Below are positions 6,357-14,883 of a DNA stretch of 17,210 nt, piece after piece. The notes under the pieces are model-generated. The model was given only the letters and a program-made list of their open reading frames with translations. It did no database searches and was not told the origin of the DNA. The translations under genes were made by a program, and so were the position numbers. Within the stretch, counting starts at the first letter, position 1. Every line of letters starts with the position of its first letter. This DNA is from CAIOZW01 sp049317725 (GTDB lineage: Bacteria > Acidobacteriota > Blastocatellia > RBC074), in NCBI GenBank assembly GCA_049317725.1, contig JBMOHS010000086.1, positions 1-17,210 of the forward strand. Reading direction: 5' to 3'.

Positions 6357-7589
6357 ATGCGGTACGTCTCCTTGCCACTCTTGTCGCTGCTCCCGTGCGT
6401 GCTCTGGCTCTGGTACTTTTCGAGTCGGAGCCGGTACAAGCGCCCCTCACTTCGGGTGCTGGGAATCACCTTTTTTCTGGGGAGCGTCGCAACGATCCCG
6501 GCGTTGTTGCTCAACTTGGCCGGACAGGCGGGAGTAAATGGGATCTTTGGCCCAGGGGAGGCGAGCCATCTTCTCGTCCTCTTTCTGGTGGTCGGTCCGA
6601 TCGAAGAGGTGGTCAAGTTCTGGGTCGTCTACCAGTACGCTTGGCGGCACGAGGCCTTCGACGAGCCGTTGGACGGAGTGATCTACAGCGCGACGGCGGC
6701 CCTGGGCTTTGCCGCAGTCGAGAATTTGATCTATCTGTGGCAGAACGATCCGTCGCTGGTGCTGCTGCGGGGGCCGCTCTCCAACCCTGGGCACGCGCTC
6801 TTCTCGGCGTTGTGGGGGCTCAGCCTCAGCCGGGCGAAAGCGGTTCCCAATCTTTGGCAGGAGCGACTTCCAATTTTGGCGAAAGGTCTCTTCGCCGCCT
6901 CGATCGTCCATTCGCTCTTCGATGGGTTGTTGGTAGCAGCCTCGCGGCTGAGCGTCCTCTTTTTTGGGGTCTTGGTGATCGCGATGATCGGGCTCTTCAT
7001 TTGGGTCCGTCGTCAGATCATCTACCACCGGGAGAATTCGCCTCACCGGGAAGGAACGATCCTCTTGACGACCCGGCGGTTTTGCCAGGAGTGTGGCGAG
7101 CCGGGGCGAGCCAAGACGACCTGCCTCCATTGTGGTGCCTTCATCCCGGAACCGGAAGAGATGCAGGATTGCCCGCTCTGCCAGATTCCACAACGACCTG
7201 GGGCAAAGTTCTGTACGCGATGTGGGGCCAACCTGCGAGTACCGGCAGGAAAGCCGCAGTTGGTGGGAGCCCACTTCACGACGCGCACGCCGACAGGCGA
7301 GGAGCGGATCGCCTACCTGCTCAACCAACCGGAGATCACCATCGGCCGGACCCTCAACAACCAATTTGTCATCGACCACCCCTCGGTCTCGAAGCGCCAC
7401 GCCCGGCTGGTCCTTGGGGGGCCAGCGTGCACGCTCTACGATCTGGAGAGCAGCAATGGAACCTTTGTCGATGGACGACGGGTCCGGGTCGGCGCACTCT
7501 CAGACGGATGCCACGTTCGCCTTGGACGAGTCAACCTCATCTACCGGGCAGCCAGTGACAAGAAGACCCTCAGCACCCTCTTCGAGTAG
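6357..7589 (+). CDS. PrsW-type intramembrane protease fused to zinc ribbons and an FHA domain
   Basis: A 410-residue fusion. Residues 1-220 are a multi-pass membrane domain with PrsW-family motifs: EEVVK (83-87), FAAVEN with Glu122, PGHALFSALWG with His146, and HSLFD (185-189). PrsW proteases use such Glu and His residues to cut within membranes; the Bacillus member cleaves the anti-sigma factor RsiW. Then follow two zinc ribbons (Cys243/246/256/259 and Cys272/275/286/289) and an FHA domain (about 317-397; TIGR, SVSKRHARL, SSNGTF). The start follows the phosphatase stop by 18 nt, with AGAGG shortly upstream, so the two are probably co-translated. The fusion implies that phospho-Thr recognition in the cytoplasm recruits substrates to, or controls, membrane proteolysis. 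The substrate is unknown; no anti-sigma factor lies nearby. Domain assignment is strong; the proposed coupling is inference. Confidence 0.88.
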   Translation: MRYVSLPLLSLLPCVLWLWYFSSRSRYKRPSLRVLGITFFLGSVATIPALLLNLAGQAGVNGIFGPGEASHLLVLFLVVGPIEEVVKFWVVYQYAWRHEAFDEPLDGVIYSATAALGFAAVENLIYLWQNDPSLVLLRGPLSNPGHALFSALWGLSLSRAKAVPNLWQERLPILAKGLFAASIVHSLFDGLLVAASRLSVLFFGVLVIAMIGLFIWVRRQIIYHRENSPHREGTILLTTRRFCQECGEPGRAKTTCLHCGAFIPEPEEMQDCPLCQIPQRPGAKFCTRCGANLRVPAGKPQLVGAHFTTRTPTGEERIAYLLNQPEITIGRTLNNQFVIDHPSVSKRHARLVLGGPACTLYDLESSNGTFVDGRRVRVGALSDGCHVRLGRVNLIYRAASDKKTLSTLFE

Positions 7590-7803
7590 TTGCCCTCTTG
7601 CCCCCCGGCTGACCATTCGTTGGTCGAACAAAACTGTGACTCCTGCCTCTTGACCTGGGAAAATTGGTCGAAGAAGGGGCTTGAAGAGCGTGGGGAGAGT
7701 CCGGTACGATGCGGTAATCTGCTTCCCTGTTCAAGCTATCCCTGGCAACTCTGCACCACGGCGTGGAGGAGCGATAACGCTCTCCCGGTGTGGAGGTGTG
7801 CGC
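7590..7803. other. Intergenic gap with short repeats, before the receptor gene
   Basis: This 214-nt gap separates the signalling cluster from the receptor gene. A small hairpin GACCA (7611-7615)/TGGTC (7621-7625) follows the last cluster gene but lacks a T-tract. The 9-mer TTGGTCGAA occurs twice (7620-7628 and 7664-7672) and could be an operator; this is weak evidence. A second small hairpin, GAGCG (7769-7773)/CGCTC (7778-7782), lies just upstream of the receptor's ribosome site. The receptor's reading frame stays open back to 7681, but that part lacks signal-peptide character and is treated as untranslated. Confidence 0.4.
7681..7710 (+). promoter_or_regulatory. Candidate sigma70-like promoter for the TonB-dependent receptor
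   Basis: TTGAAG (7681-7686) and TACGAT (7705-7710) match four of six positions each of the -35 and -10 consensus, with an 18-nt spacer. They lie about 95 nt upstream of the receptor start. Such matches arise easily by chance, so this is tentative. Confidence 0.3.
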
Positions 7804-10800
7804 ATGCAGCGACAGTTGGCAAGGGCAGGAAGAATCGGCCTGGGGATCTTGTTGGTGTGGGGAGTGGCAGGGGGCAGAAGAGAAGGGAGTGGATGGGCGG
7901 ATGACCTGGATCGGGGATCGGTGCTGGGTCAGGTCAAGGATGGAATGGGCAATGGGATCGTTGGGGCGAGGGTGAGCGCAGTGGCGGAGGAACGGCCCGA
8001 GATCGTCCACCGGGGAGTGACCGACGGATCGGGGGCGTACCGGCTCTGGCATCTCTCTCCGGGGCGCTACCGAGTGGCCGCGGAAGCGATCGGATTTCAG
8101 CGGGTCGAGTCAGCGGGGGTGGCCATCGTCGCAGGACAGACGGTCCGGCAGGAGTTTGTGCTCCCTCCAGGGATGATCCAGGAAACGATCCGCATCAGCG
8201 GGGAGAGAGCGCAGGTCGACCCGACGCGGACGGTGATCGGGTTGACGATTGGCCAAACGGAAGTGACCGAAATTCCGATCGAGAGCCGGAATCCACTCGA
8301 CGCGGTCTACTTCCTGCCAGGGGTGGCCCCTCCCAACTGGAGCGATCGCGACTTGGCTGAGGGAGATCGAACGGTCTCGTACCGGCGCCCACCGGAAGAG
8401 GGGGGCAACTTCTCGCTACAGGGCGGCGTGCCCTACTCGAACAACTTGACGATCGAAGGGCTCGACAACAACGATGACCGGGGGGCGCGGGAGCGGTTGA
8501 TTCCCGTCCTGGCGGCCGTCGAAGAGGTCCAGGTGATCACGAACCAGTTCTCGGCCGAGTATGGACGCGCGGCGGGCGGGCGGGTCAATCTCCGACTCCG
8601 CTCGGGATCGAAGCGGCTTCGTGGAGAGGTGTTTGGGCTGGGGCGGGATGCGCGGCTCAATGCCAACGGCTTTTTCCGGAACGCGGACCCACGCCGGGCG
8701 AGCCGCCTGCCCTTCTTCCAGGCGACGGCTGGTGGCACAGTCGGCGGGCCACTCCCCTTCTCGGGACGCCGGGGAACCTTCTTTACAGGAATGGAGGAGG
8801 ACTATCTCGACGATCGCGCAGAGATCGCCGCCCTCGTGCCCGTTCCCCCCCACCCGACATTTGGGCTGCCGGCGCCCAATGGGTCCAACCTCGGGGCGAT
8901 TGGGCGGACGAGAACCGGAGCGATGGTCGAGGTCAATGGGGGAGTGGCGGTCGGGCTCTTCGATCAGTCGCTGCGGACCCCACGACGAAGCCGGAGCTGG
9001 CAGGGGCGTGGGGAGTTCGCGCTCGATGAGCGCCAGCGGATGACAGTCTGGGGAACGTGGGCAGAGACGACCGATCGACGAGGGTTTCCCGGCGGGCGAC
9101 GCCTGTTGGAGACGATGCGCGAGCTGGGACGGGCGAGCGATTCCTGGGCAGCAACGCACGAGGCCCTGCTGGGAGATCGATGGTTTCACAGCTTCCGTGG
9201 CCAGCGATCGCGTCTGCGCCCATCCGATGCGACGGCCGACCAGCGCGGGAGCGGGTCGCCGGTGGTGCTGATCGAGATGGCCGACCCGAGAGATGTGACG
9301 GGAGACCCGGCGGCCAACCCAGCGTCGCGTCGCGGCACGCTCCTGGCGGGATCGAGCAACAGCGGCGGAGTGCGGCGTCTTGAAGAGCGGTGGCAGGCGC
9401 AAGAGACGATCTCGGGCTCGCTGGGAAGTCACAGCTTGCGCCTCGGAGCCGACCTTCACCTGATCGAATTTCACTTCCACGACTTGAGCGATGCCAGTGG
9501 GACCTTCTGGTTTGACTCGCCGGCGGACTTCCTGGCCAGTCGCCCCAGCCGGTTTGTGCAACGCTTCGGGACGACCTCGCGCCTCTTCAATCGATATCTC
9601 GGACTCTTTTGGCAGGACGATTGGCGGATTCGTCCAGGGATGACCCTGGCGGCAGGGGTCCGCTGGGACGGAGAGTCGCTTCTCGCCGACCGGAACAACT
9701 TCGGGCCGCGCCTCGCCTTCGCCTGGGATCCGCGCGGGGACGGGAGATCGGTGGTGCGGGCCGGGGGTGGGCTCTTCTACAACCGGGCGATGCCGCGTGC
9801 ACTCGATGATCAGCGGCTGACCAACCAGACCCGGTTGCTGGATACCAACCTCCCGGCGGCCGCAGACCTCCTCTCTCAATTGACATTTCCCGTCGCCCTC
9901 GCCGAGAACGATCCGCGATTGGTGGGACGGGCCCTGCCAGAGGAGCGGTTTCTGCGCCGCATCGAAGCCGGCTTGCGGACGCCGGAGAGCCTTCAGCTCT
10001 CGATCGGCTACGAGCGGCAGTTCGGGCAAGGAACGCGCCTCGAGGTGACGGGCGTCCTGCATCGCGGCACCCACCTCTGGCGGGAGAGCAACCTCAACGC
10101 ACCGGTGCTTCCAGCGGGGTTTCGGAGCTGGACGGACTATCTGCTCTCGAGGGACTTTCCCAATCCAATCGATCCGGCAACCGGGGAGCGCGTCCTCACC
10201 AAGACGGGATCCGCCGAGATCGTTCGCTTCACGACCAGTGCTACCCCCAGCCAGACCAGTCGCGAGGGCGGGAAGGCCCTTGTTGCCTATGGCCTCAACG
10301 CCCCCTCGACCAGCAACGCCACTGTCGCGATGCGTGCCGCGCGGGCAATTCTGGCCCCCTTTCGGCCGGATCCAACCTTGACACAGGTCGAAGTGTTACA
10401 AGCCCGCGGGAATAGTCAGTACCTCGGGGGGAGCCTCCACGTCTCGCAACGACTCCCCGGAAAGTGGGGATCGATCCGGTTCGGCTATACCCTCAGCCGC
10501 CTGATTGACGATGGGGTGGTCAACACGTCGTCTCCTGTACGGCCAGGGGACTTTCGGGGGGAGCGCTCCCGGAGCCTGCTCGACGCGCGCCACCGCGCGG
10601 TACTCAGCGGAATGGGGAGATTGCCGGGCTGGACGGGGGGACTGGAACTGGCAGGGATCCTGCACGTCAGCAGTGGACGGCCCTTCAACCTCGGGATTCA
10701 GGGAAATGATCGGAACCTGGACGATCTGAGCAACGACCGTCCAGCGTGGGCCACCGGCGGCGACGAGGCCCGCACCCCATCGATTCGCTGGCGACGCCCT

Positions 10801-11115
10801 GACAGCGCCCTCCCGCCAGGACTTTGGGAACGGTTCTCTCTCCCCACCCTTGGCTCAACCGGATCCCTCTCCCGCAACGCGGGTCTCGGGCCAGCGATGA
10901 CGACGCTCAACGTGCGCATCTCACGCCGCTTTCTGGTGGAACGGGAGCGCCAGCTCCAAGTTCACGTCGAGGCTTTCAACCCGCTCAACCAGACGACGTT
11001 CAGCTTTGGCGCCGAGTTTGTCGATTTCCATCCGACCAACGAGGCGACGTTCCTGATGCCGCGACGGACGGTTCGACCACGCACGCTCCGGATCGGACTG
11101 CGCTTCACCTTCTGA
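7804..11115 (+). CDS. Oar-like TonB-dependent outer-membrane receptor
   Basis: A 1103-residue outer-membrane transporter-like protein. A signal peptide spans about 1-32, with basic residues, the core IGLGILLVWGVAGG and a likely cut after GWA. Then come a carboxypeptidase-regulatory-like beta-sandwich (about 37-125; GQVKDGMGNGIVGARV), a plug domain (about 150-270; QGGVPYSNNLTIEGLDNN, then FSAEYGRAAGGRVNLRLRSG), and a large beta-barrel ending in LRIGLRFTF, whose terminal Phe is typical of BAM-inserted proteins. This layout is the Oar/TonB-dependent form abundant in Acidobacteriota. I chose ATG 7804 because GGAGG (7792-7796) sits 7 nt upstream and the signal peptide starts there; an upstream TTG at 7681 adds 41 residues with no signal character. 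The ligand is unknown: Oar-like receptors are linked to sugars, peptides or protein export, and no transport partner genes are adjacent. Confidence 0.92.
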   Translation: MQRQLARAGRIGLGILLVWGVAGGRREGSGWADDLDRGSVLGQVKDGMGNGIVGARVSAVAEERPEIVHRGVTDGSGAYRLWHLSPGRYRVAAEAIGFQRVESAGVAIVAGQTVRQEFVLPPGMIQETIRISGERAQVDPTRTVIGLTIGQTEVTEIPIESRNPLDAVYFLPGVAPPNWSDRDLAEGDRTVSYRRPPEEGGNFSLQGGVPYSNNLTIEGLDNNDDRGARERLIPVLAAVEEVQVITNQFSAEYGRAAGGRVNLRLRSGSKRLRGEVFGLGRDARLNANGFFRNADPRRASRLPFFQATAGGTVGGPLPFSGRRGTFFTGMEEDYLDDRAEIAALVPVPPHPTFGLPAPNGSNLGAIGRTRTGAMVEVNGGVAVGLFDQSLRTPRRSRSWQGRGEFALDERQRMTVWGTWAETTDRRGFPGGRRLLETMRELGRASDSWAATHEALLGDRWFHSFRGQRSRLRPSDATADQRGSGSPVVLIEMADPRDVTGDPAANPASRRGTLLAGSSNSGGVRRLEERWQAQETISGSLGSHSLRLGADLHLIEFHFHDLSDASGTFWFDSPADFLASRPSRFVQRFGTTSRLFNRYLGLFWQDDWRIRPGMTLAAGVRWDGESLLADRNNFGPRLAFAWDPRGDGRSVVRAGGGLFYNRAMPRALDDQRLTNQTRLLDTNLPAAADLLSQLTFPVALAENDPRLVGRALPEERFLRRIEAGLRTPESLQLSIGYERQFGQGTRLEVTGVLHRGTHLWRESNLNAPVLPAGFRSWTDYLLSRDFPNPIDPATGERVLTKTGSAEIVRFTTSATPSQTSREGGKALVAYGLNAPSTSNATVAMRAARAILAPFRPDPTLTQVEVLQARGNSQYLGGSLHVSQRLPGKWGSIRFGYTLSRLIDDGVVNTSSPVRPGDFRGERSRSLLDARHRAVLSGMGRLPGWTGGLELAGILHVSSGRPFNLGIQGNDRNLDDLSNDRPAWATGGDEARTPSIRWRRPDSALPPGLWERFSLPTLGSTGSLSRNAGLGPAMTTLNVRISRRFLVERERQLQVHVEAFNPLNQTTFSFGAEFVDFHPTNEATFLMPRRTVRPRTLRIGLRFTF

Positions 11116-11125
11116 GATCGATCGC

Positions 11126-14100
11126 TCAGCGGGAGGTCTCTTCGTCGATGACCGGAGCCAGCCAGCGCTCGATCTCCGGCACGGGCATCGCTTTGCGAAC
11201 GGCATAGTCCTCGACTTGATCGCGAGCAATCTTGCCAAGAGAAAAGTACTTGGACTGGGGGTGGCTGAAGTACCAGCCACTCACGGAACTGGCGGGAAGC
11301 ATGGCGCAGCTCTCGGTGAGCGTGATCCCGGTCGCGGCCTCGGCATCGAGAAGGGCGAAGAGCTTGCGCTTCTCGGTGTGGTCGGGGCAGGCGGGATAGC
11401 CTGGAGCGGGGCGAATCCCGCGGTACCTCTCCTTGATCAGCTCCTCGATCGTCAGGGACTCTCCGCGACCGTAGCCCCACTCGATCCGGGCCAGTTGATG
11501 GAGCCGCTCGGCGAAGGCCTCGGCAAGTCGGTCGGCGAGTGCCTGCGACATGATCGCACTGTAATCGTCGTGATCGGATTCGAACTGGCGGCAGAGGGGG
11601 TCCAGGCCCACCCCGGTCGTCAAGGCGAAAGCGCCAAGGTAGTCGAGGCGTCCACTCTCGCGCGGCGCGACAAAATCGGCCAGCGACTGGTTGTACTGCC
11701 CCTCCCGCTTGACTCCCTGTTGGCGGAGCATCGGGAGGCGTGCCAGCAGGCTGGTTCGCGCAGGGTCGGAGTAGAGTTCGATGTCATCGCCGACCGTGTT
11801 GGCCGGCCAGAAGCCGATGACCGCGCGCGCCGTCAGGAGCCGCTCGTCGATGATTCGCTGCAACAGCCGTTGCGCGTCCTCGTAGAGCCGCCGGGCCTCT
11901 TCCCCAATGATCGGATCGTCGAGAATGCGCGGGAAGACCCCTGCCAACTCCCAGGTGTGGAAGAAGGGGCTCCAATCGATGTAGCGCGCGATCTCCTCCA
12001 ACGGGTAGCCGTCAAAGGAACGGCATCCGGTGAAGGCAGGAACAGGGAGTTCCGCGGTCGTCCAATCGATCGGCGTATGATTGGCACGCGCCTCGGCGAG
12101 TGGCAGCAGGACCCGCTGCTCCTTGCCGGCGGCGTGCGTCTCGCGGTCCCGTTGCTGTTGCCGCTGGTTTTGCAAGGCGTACTCGCCCCGGTGATCGGGG
12201 CTCAGCAGGTTGCCGACCACCGAGACGGCGCGCGAGGCATCGGTAACGTGGACGATCGGCGGCTCGTAGTGCGGAGCGATCTTGACCGCAGTGTGGACCC
12301 GGCTGGTCGTCGCTCCTCCGATCAGCAGCGGAATGGTGAATCCTTCGCGCTGCATCTCACGGGCCACGTGAACCATCTCATCGAGCGATGGGGTGATCAG
12401 CCCGCTCAGCCCAATGACATCGACCCCCCTCTCTTTCGCCGCCTGGAGAATCTTGTCGCAGGAGACCATCACGCCAAGGTCGATCACCTCGTAATTGTTG
12501 CAGCCCAGGACCACCCCGACGATGTTCTTTCCAATGTCGTGGACATCCCCTTTGACGGTGGCGAGGAGGATGCGCCCCTGCGCCTGCCCTACCCCCTCCG
12601 CGCGCTCCGCTTCCATATAGGGTGTCAGCCAAGCGACGGCCTTCTTCATGACCCGCGCGGATTTGACTACTTGAGGCAGGAACATCTTCCCTGCGCCAAA
12701 GAGGTCCCCAACAATGTTCATTCCCGACATGAGGGGGCCTTCGATCACCTGAAGGGGACGGCCATAGCGCTGCCGGGCCTCCTCAATATCTTCGTCGATG
12801 AAGTCGACAATGCCCTTGATCAGCGCGTGCTCCAAGCGCTTCTCGACCGGCCACCCGCGCCACTCCTCGCTCTCGCGAACCTCGGCCTTGCCGGACTGCC
12901 GGTTCTGTTCGGCGTAGCCAATCAACCGCTCCGTCGCGTCCGGCCGCCGGTTGAGCAGAACATCCTCAACCAAGGCGAGCAGCTCTGGAGGGATCTCATC
13001 GTAGACAGCCAGCTGCCCGGCGTTGACAATCCCCATATCCAGCCCAGCCCGAATAGCATGATAGAGAAAGGCCGAGTGCATGGCCTCCCGGACTGGATTG
13101 TTCCCCCGGAAAGAGAAGGAGATGTTGCTGACTCCTCCGCTGACCTTGGCTCCCGGCAAGTTCTCCTTGATCCACTGCGTCGCGCGGATGAAGTCAACGG
13201 CATAGTTGTTATGCTCCTCGATCCCTGTTGCCACCGTCAAAATATTGGGATCGAAGATGACATCCTGGGGTGGGAAGCCCACTTCGTCGACGAGGATCCG
13301 GTAGGCGCGCTCGCAGATCTCGATCTTTCGCTCATAGGAGTCGGCCTGCCCACGCTCATCGAACGCCATGACGATGACGGCCGCACCATACTGACGGATC
13401 AATCGGGCTTGACGCAGAAACTCTTCCTTGCCCTCTTTGAGAGAGATCGAATTGACAATGCCCTTGCCCTGCAGGCACTGCAACCCCGCTTCCAAGACCG
13501 ACCATTTGGAGGAGTCGATCACGATCGGAACCCTGGCGATGTCTGGCTCGGATGCGACCAAGTTGAGGAAGTGGACCATCGCCCCCTGGGAATCGAGCAT
13601 CCCCTCGTCCATGTTGATGTCGATCAGCTGCGCACCATTGTCGACCTGCTGCCGTGCCACCGCGAGGGCCTCTTCATACTGCCCATTGAGGATCAGCTTG
13701 GCGAATTTGGGGGAACCCGTCACATTGGTTCGCTCCCCCAGGTTGACAAAATTGGTTTCGGGGCGGACCACCACCGCCTCCAGTCCACTCAATTCCAGGT
13801 AGGATCGCGGCGGCGGCGGGACACGCGGAGGATATGGACGCACCGCCTCGGCAATCGCGCGGATGTGTTCCGGAGTGGTCCCGCAGCAACCTCCGACCAC
13901 GTTGAGAAACCCACTCGCCGCCCACTCTGCCAACTGGGGGGCGAGCGTCTCGGGCGTCTCCGGAAATCCCGTCGGCAGCAAGGGGTTGGGCAGCCCGGCA
14001 TTGGGATAGGCGCTCACCGCAATCGGGGCCAACCGGGAGAGCTCCTCGATGTAGGGACGCATCTCCTTCGGGCCAAGCGCACAGTTGATGCCGATGCTCA

Positions 14101-14872
14101 AGAGCGGCGCATGGCTGGTCGAAATGTAGTAGGCCTCGACGGTCTGGCCGGAGAGCGTGCGGCCACTCAGATCGGTGATCGTGAAGGAGAGCATGAGGGG
14201 CAGAGATCGCCCTAGATCCCGGAAGAGATTCTGGATCGCGAAGAGTGCCGCCTTGGAATTGAGGGAATCGAAGACCGTCTCGACCAGCAGAAGATCGGAT
14301 CCCCCGTCGATCAACCCCTTCGCCTGCTCGTAGTAGGAGTCGGCGACCTCGGCGAAGGTCACTGCCCGGTAGGCGGGGTTGTTGACATCCGGCGAGAGCG
14401 AGGTCGTCTTGTTGGTCGGCCCGAGCGCCCCAGCAACAAAGCGGGTCTCACCAGGATGGGCCAACTGAAACTGATCGACCGCCTCCCGGGCAACCCGTGC
14501 CGCCGCGACGTTCAATTCGTAGGCCAACCCCTCCATCCCAAAGTCCGCCAGCGAGACCGACTGGGCATTGAACGTATTGGTCTCGATGATGTCCGATCCC
14601 GCTTCGAGGTAGAGGCGATGGATCTCCCGCACGAGGTCGGGTTGGGTCATCGAGAGGAGATCGTTGTTCCCCTTCAAGTCCCGCGACCAGTCCCGGAAGC
14701 GATCGCCACGATAGGCCGCCTCGTCCAGTCGATAGCGCTGGATCATCGTCCCCATCGCTCCATCAAGGATGACGATGCGCTGCTGAAGGAGTTGCTGTAG
14801 GGTCGTCAGTATCTCAGATTGTTGGGTCACGTCGGTTTGACATCCTCCGTTGGTATCATCTGCCGGACTCAC
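11126..14872 (-). CDS. metH: Cobalamin-dependent methionine synthase
   Basis: Transfers the methyl group of 5-methyl-tetrahydrofolate to homocysteine through cobalamin, giving methionine; cytoplasmic. At 1248 residues all four modules are present. The homocysteine domain (about 30-345) has zinc ligands Cys264 (GINCALG) and Cys329-Cys330 (GGCCGTTPEH). The pterin domain (about 370-640) has NLGERTNVTGS and DINMDEGMLD. The cobalamin domain (about 670-915) has DVHDIG with His778 as lower cobalt ligand. The SAM-dependent reactivation domain (about 920-1248) has RPAPGYPACPDHTEKR. E. coli MetH is 1227 residues. The listed GTG (14870-14872) lies 11 nt after the upstream gene's stop but has no Shine-Dalgarno. 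An internal GTG at 14828-14830, with GGAGG 13 nt upstream, gives 1234 residues and an N-terminus closer to E. coli. It is probably co-transcribed with the reductase fusion encoded upstream. Confidence 0.97.
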   Translation of the reverse strand: MSPADDTNGGCQTDVTQQSEILTTLQQLLQQRIVILDGAMGTMIQRYRLDEAAYRGDRFRDWSRDLKGNNDLLSMTQPDLVREIHRLYLEAGSDIIETNTFNAQSVSLADFGMEGLAYELNVAAARVAREAVDQFQLAHPGETRFVAGALGPTNKTTSLSPDVNNPAYRAVTFAEVADSYYEQAKGLIDGGSDLLLVETVFDSLNSKAALFAIQNLFRDLGRSLPLMLSFTITDLSGRTLSGQTVEAYYISTSHAPLLSIGINCALGPKEMRPYIEELSRLAPIAVSAYPNAGLPNPLLPTGFPETPETLAPQLAEWAASGFLNVVGGCCGTTPEHIRAIAEAVRPYPPRVPPPPRSYLELSGLEAVVVRPETNFVNLGERTNVTGSPKFAKLILNGQYEEALAVARQQVDNGAQLIDINMDEGMLDSQGAMVHFLNLVASEPDIARVPIVIDSSKWSVLEAGLQCLQGKGIVNSISLKEGKEEFLRQARLIRQYGAAVIVMAFDERGQADSYERKIEICERAYRILVDEVGFPPQDVIFDPNILTVATGIEEHNNYAVDFIRATQWIKENLPGAKVSGGVSNISFSFRGNNPVREAMHSAFLYHAIRAGLDMGIVNAGQLAVYDEIPPELLALVEDVLLNRRPDATERLIGYAEQNRQSGKAEVRESEEWRGWPVEKRLEHALIKGIVDFIDEDIEEARQRYGRPLQVIEGPLMSGMNIVGDLFGAGKMFLPQVVKSARVMKKAVAWLTPYMEAERAEGVGQAQGRILLATVKGDVHDIGKNIVGVVLGCNNYEVIDLGVMVSCDKILQAAKERGVDVIGLSGLITPSLDEMVHVAREMQREGFTIPLLIGGATTSRVHTAVKIAPHYEPPIVHVTDASRAVSVVGNLLSPDHRGEYALQNQRQQQRDRETHAAGKEQRVLLPLAEARANHTPIDWTTAELPVPAFTGCRSFDGYPLEEIARYIDWSPFFHTWELAGVFPRILDDPIIGEEARRLYEDAQRLLQRIIDERLLTARAVIGFWPANTVGDDIELYSDPARTSLLARLPMLRQQGVKREGQYNQSLADFVAPRESGRLDYLGAFALTTGVGLDPLCRQFESDHDDYSAIMSQALADRLAEAFAERLHQLARIEWGYGRGESLTIEELIKERYRGIRPAPGYPACPDHTEKRKLFALLDAEAATGITLTESCAMLPASSVSGWYFSHPQSKYFSLGKIARDQVEDYAVRKAMPVPEIERWLAPVIDEETSR

Positions 14873-14883
14873 TCGTGGAGAGC

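Noticed and set aside
82..7589. Type VI secretion regulatory locus (PpkA/PppA/Fha)
   Set aside because: Kinase, phosphatase and FHA proteins are present, but no Tss structural gene is seen in the window.
7681..7803. N-terminal extension of the receptor from TTG 7681
   Set aside because: The strong Shine-Dalgarno and signal peptide support ATG 7804; the extension would bury the signal peptide.
8416..10074. A 552-codon - strand frame inside the TonB-dependent receptor gene
   Set aside because: The sense frame has signal peptide, plug and barrel features; the antisense product has low-complexity composition and no motif.
11216..14215. A 999-codon open frame on the + strand opposite metH
   Set aside because: It lies wholly antisense to a clearly conserved methionine synthase, shows no recognisable domain, and long antisense frames are common in GC-rich genes with strong third-position bias.
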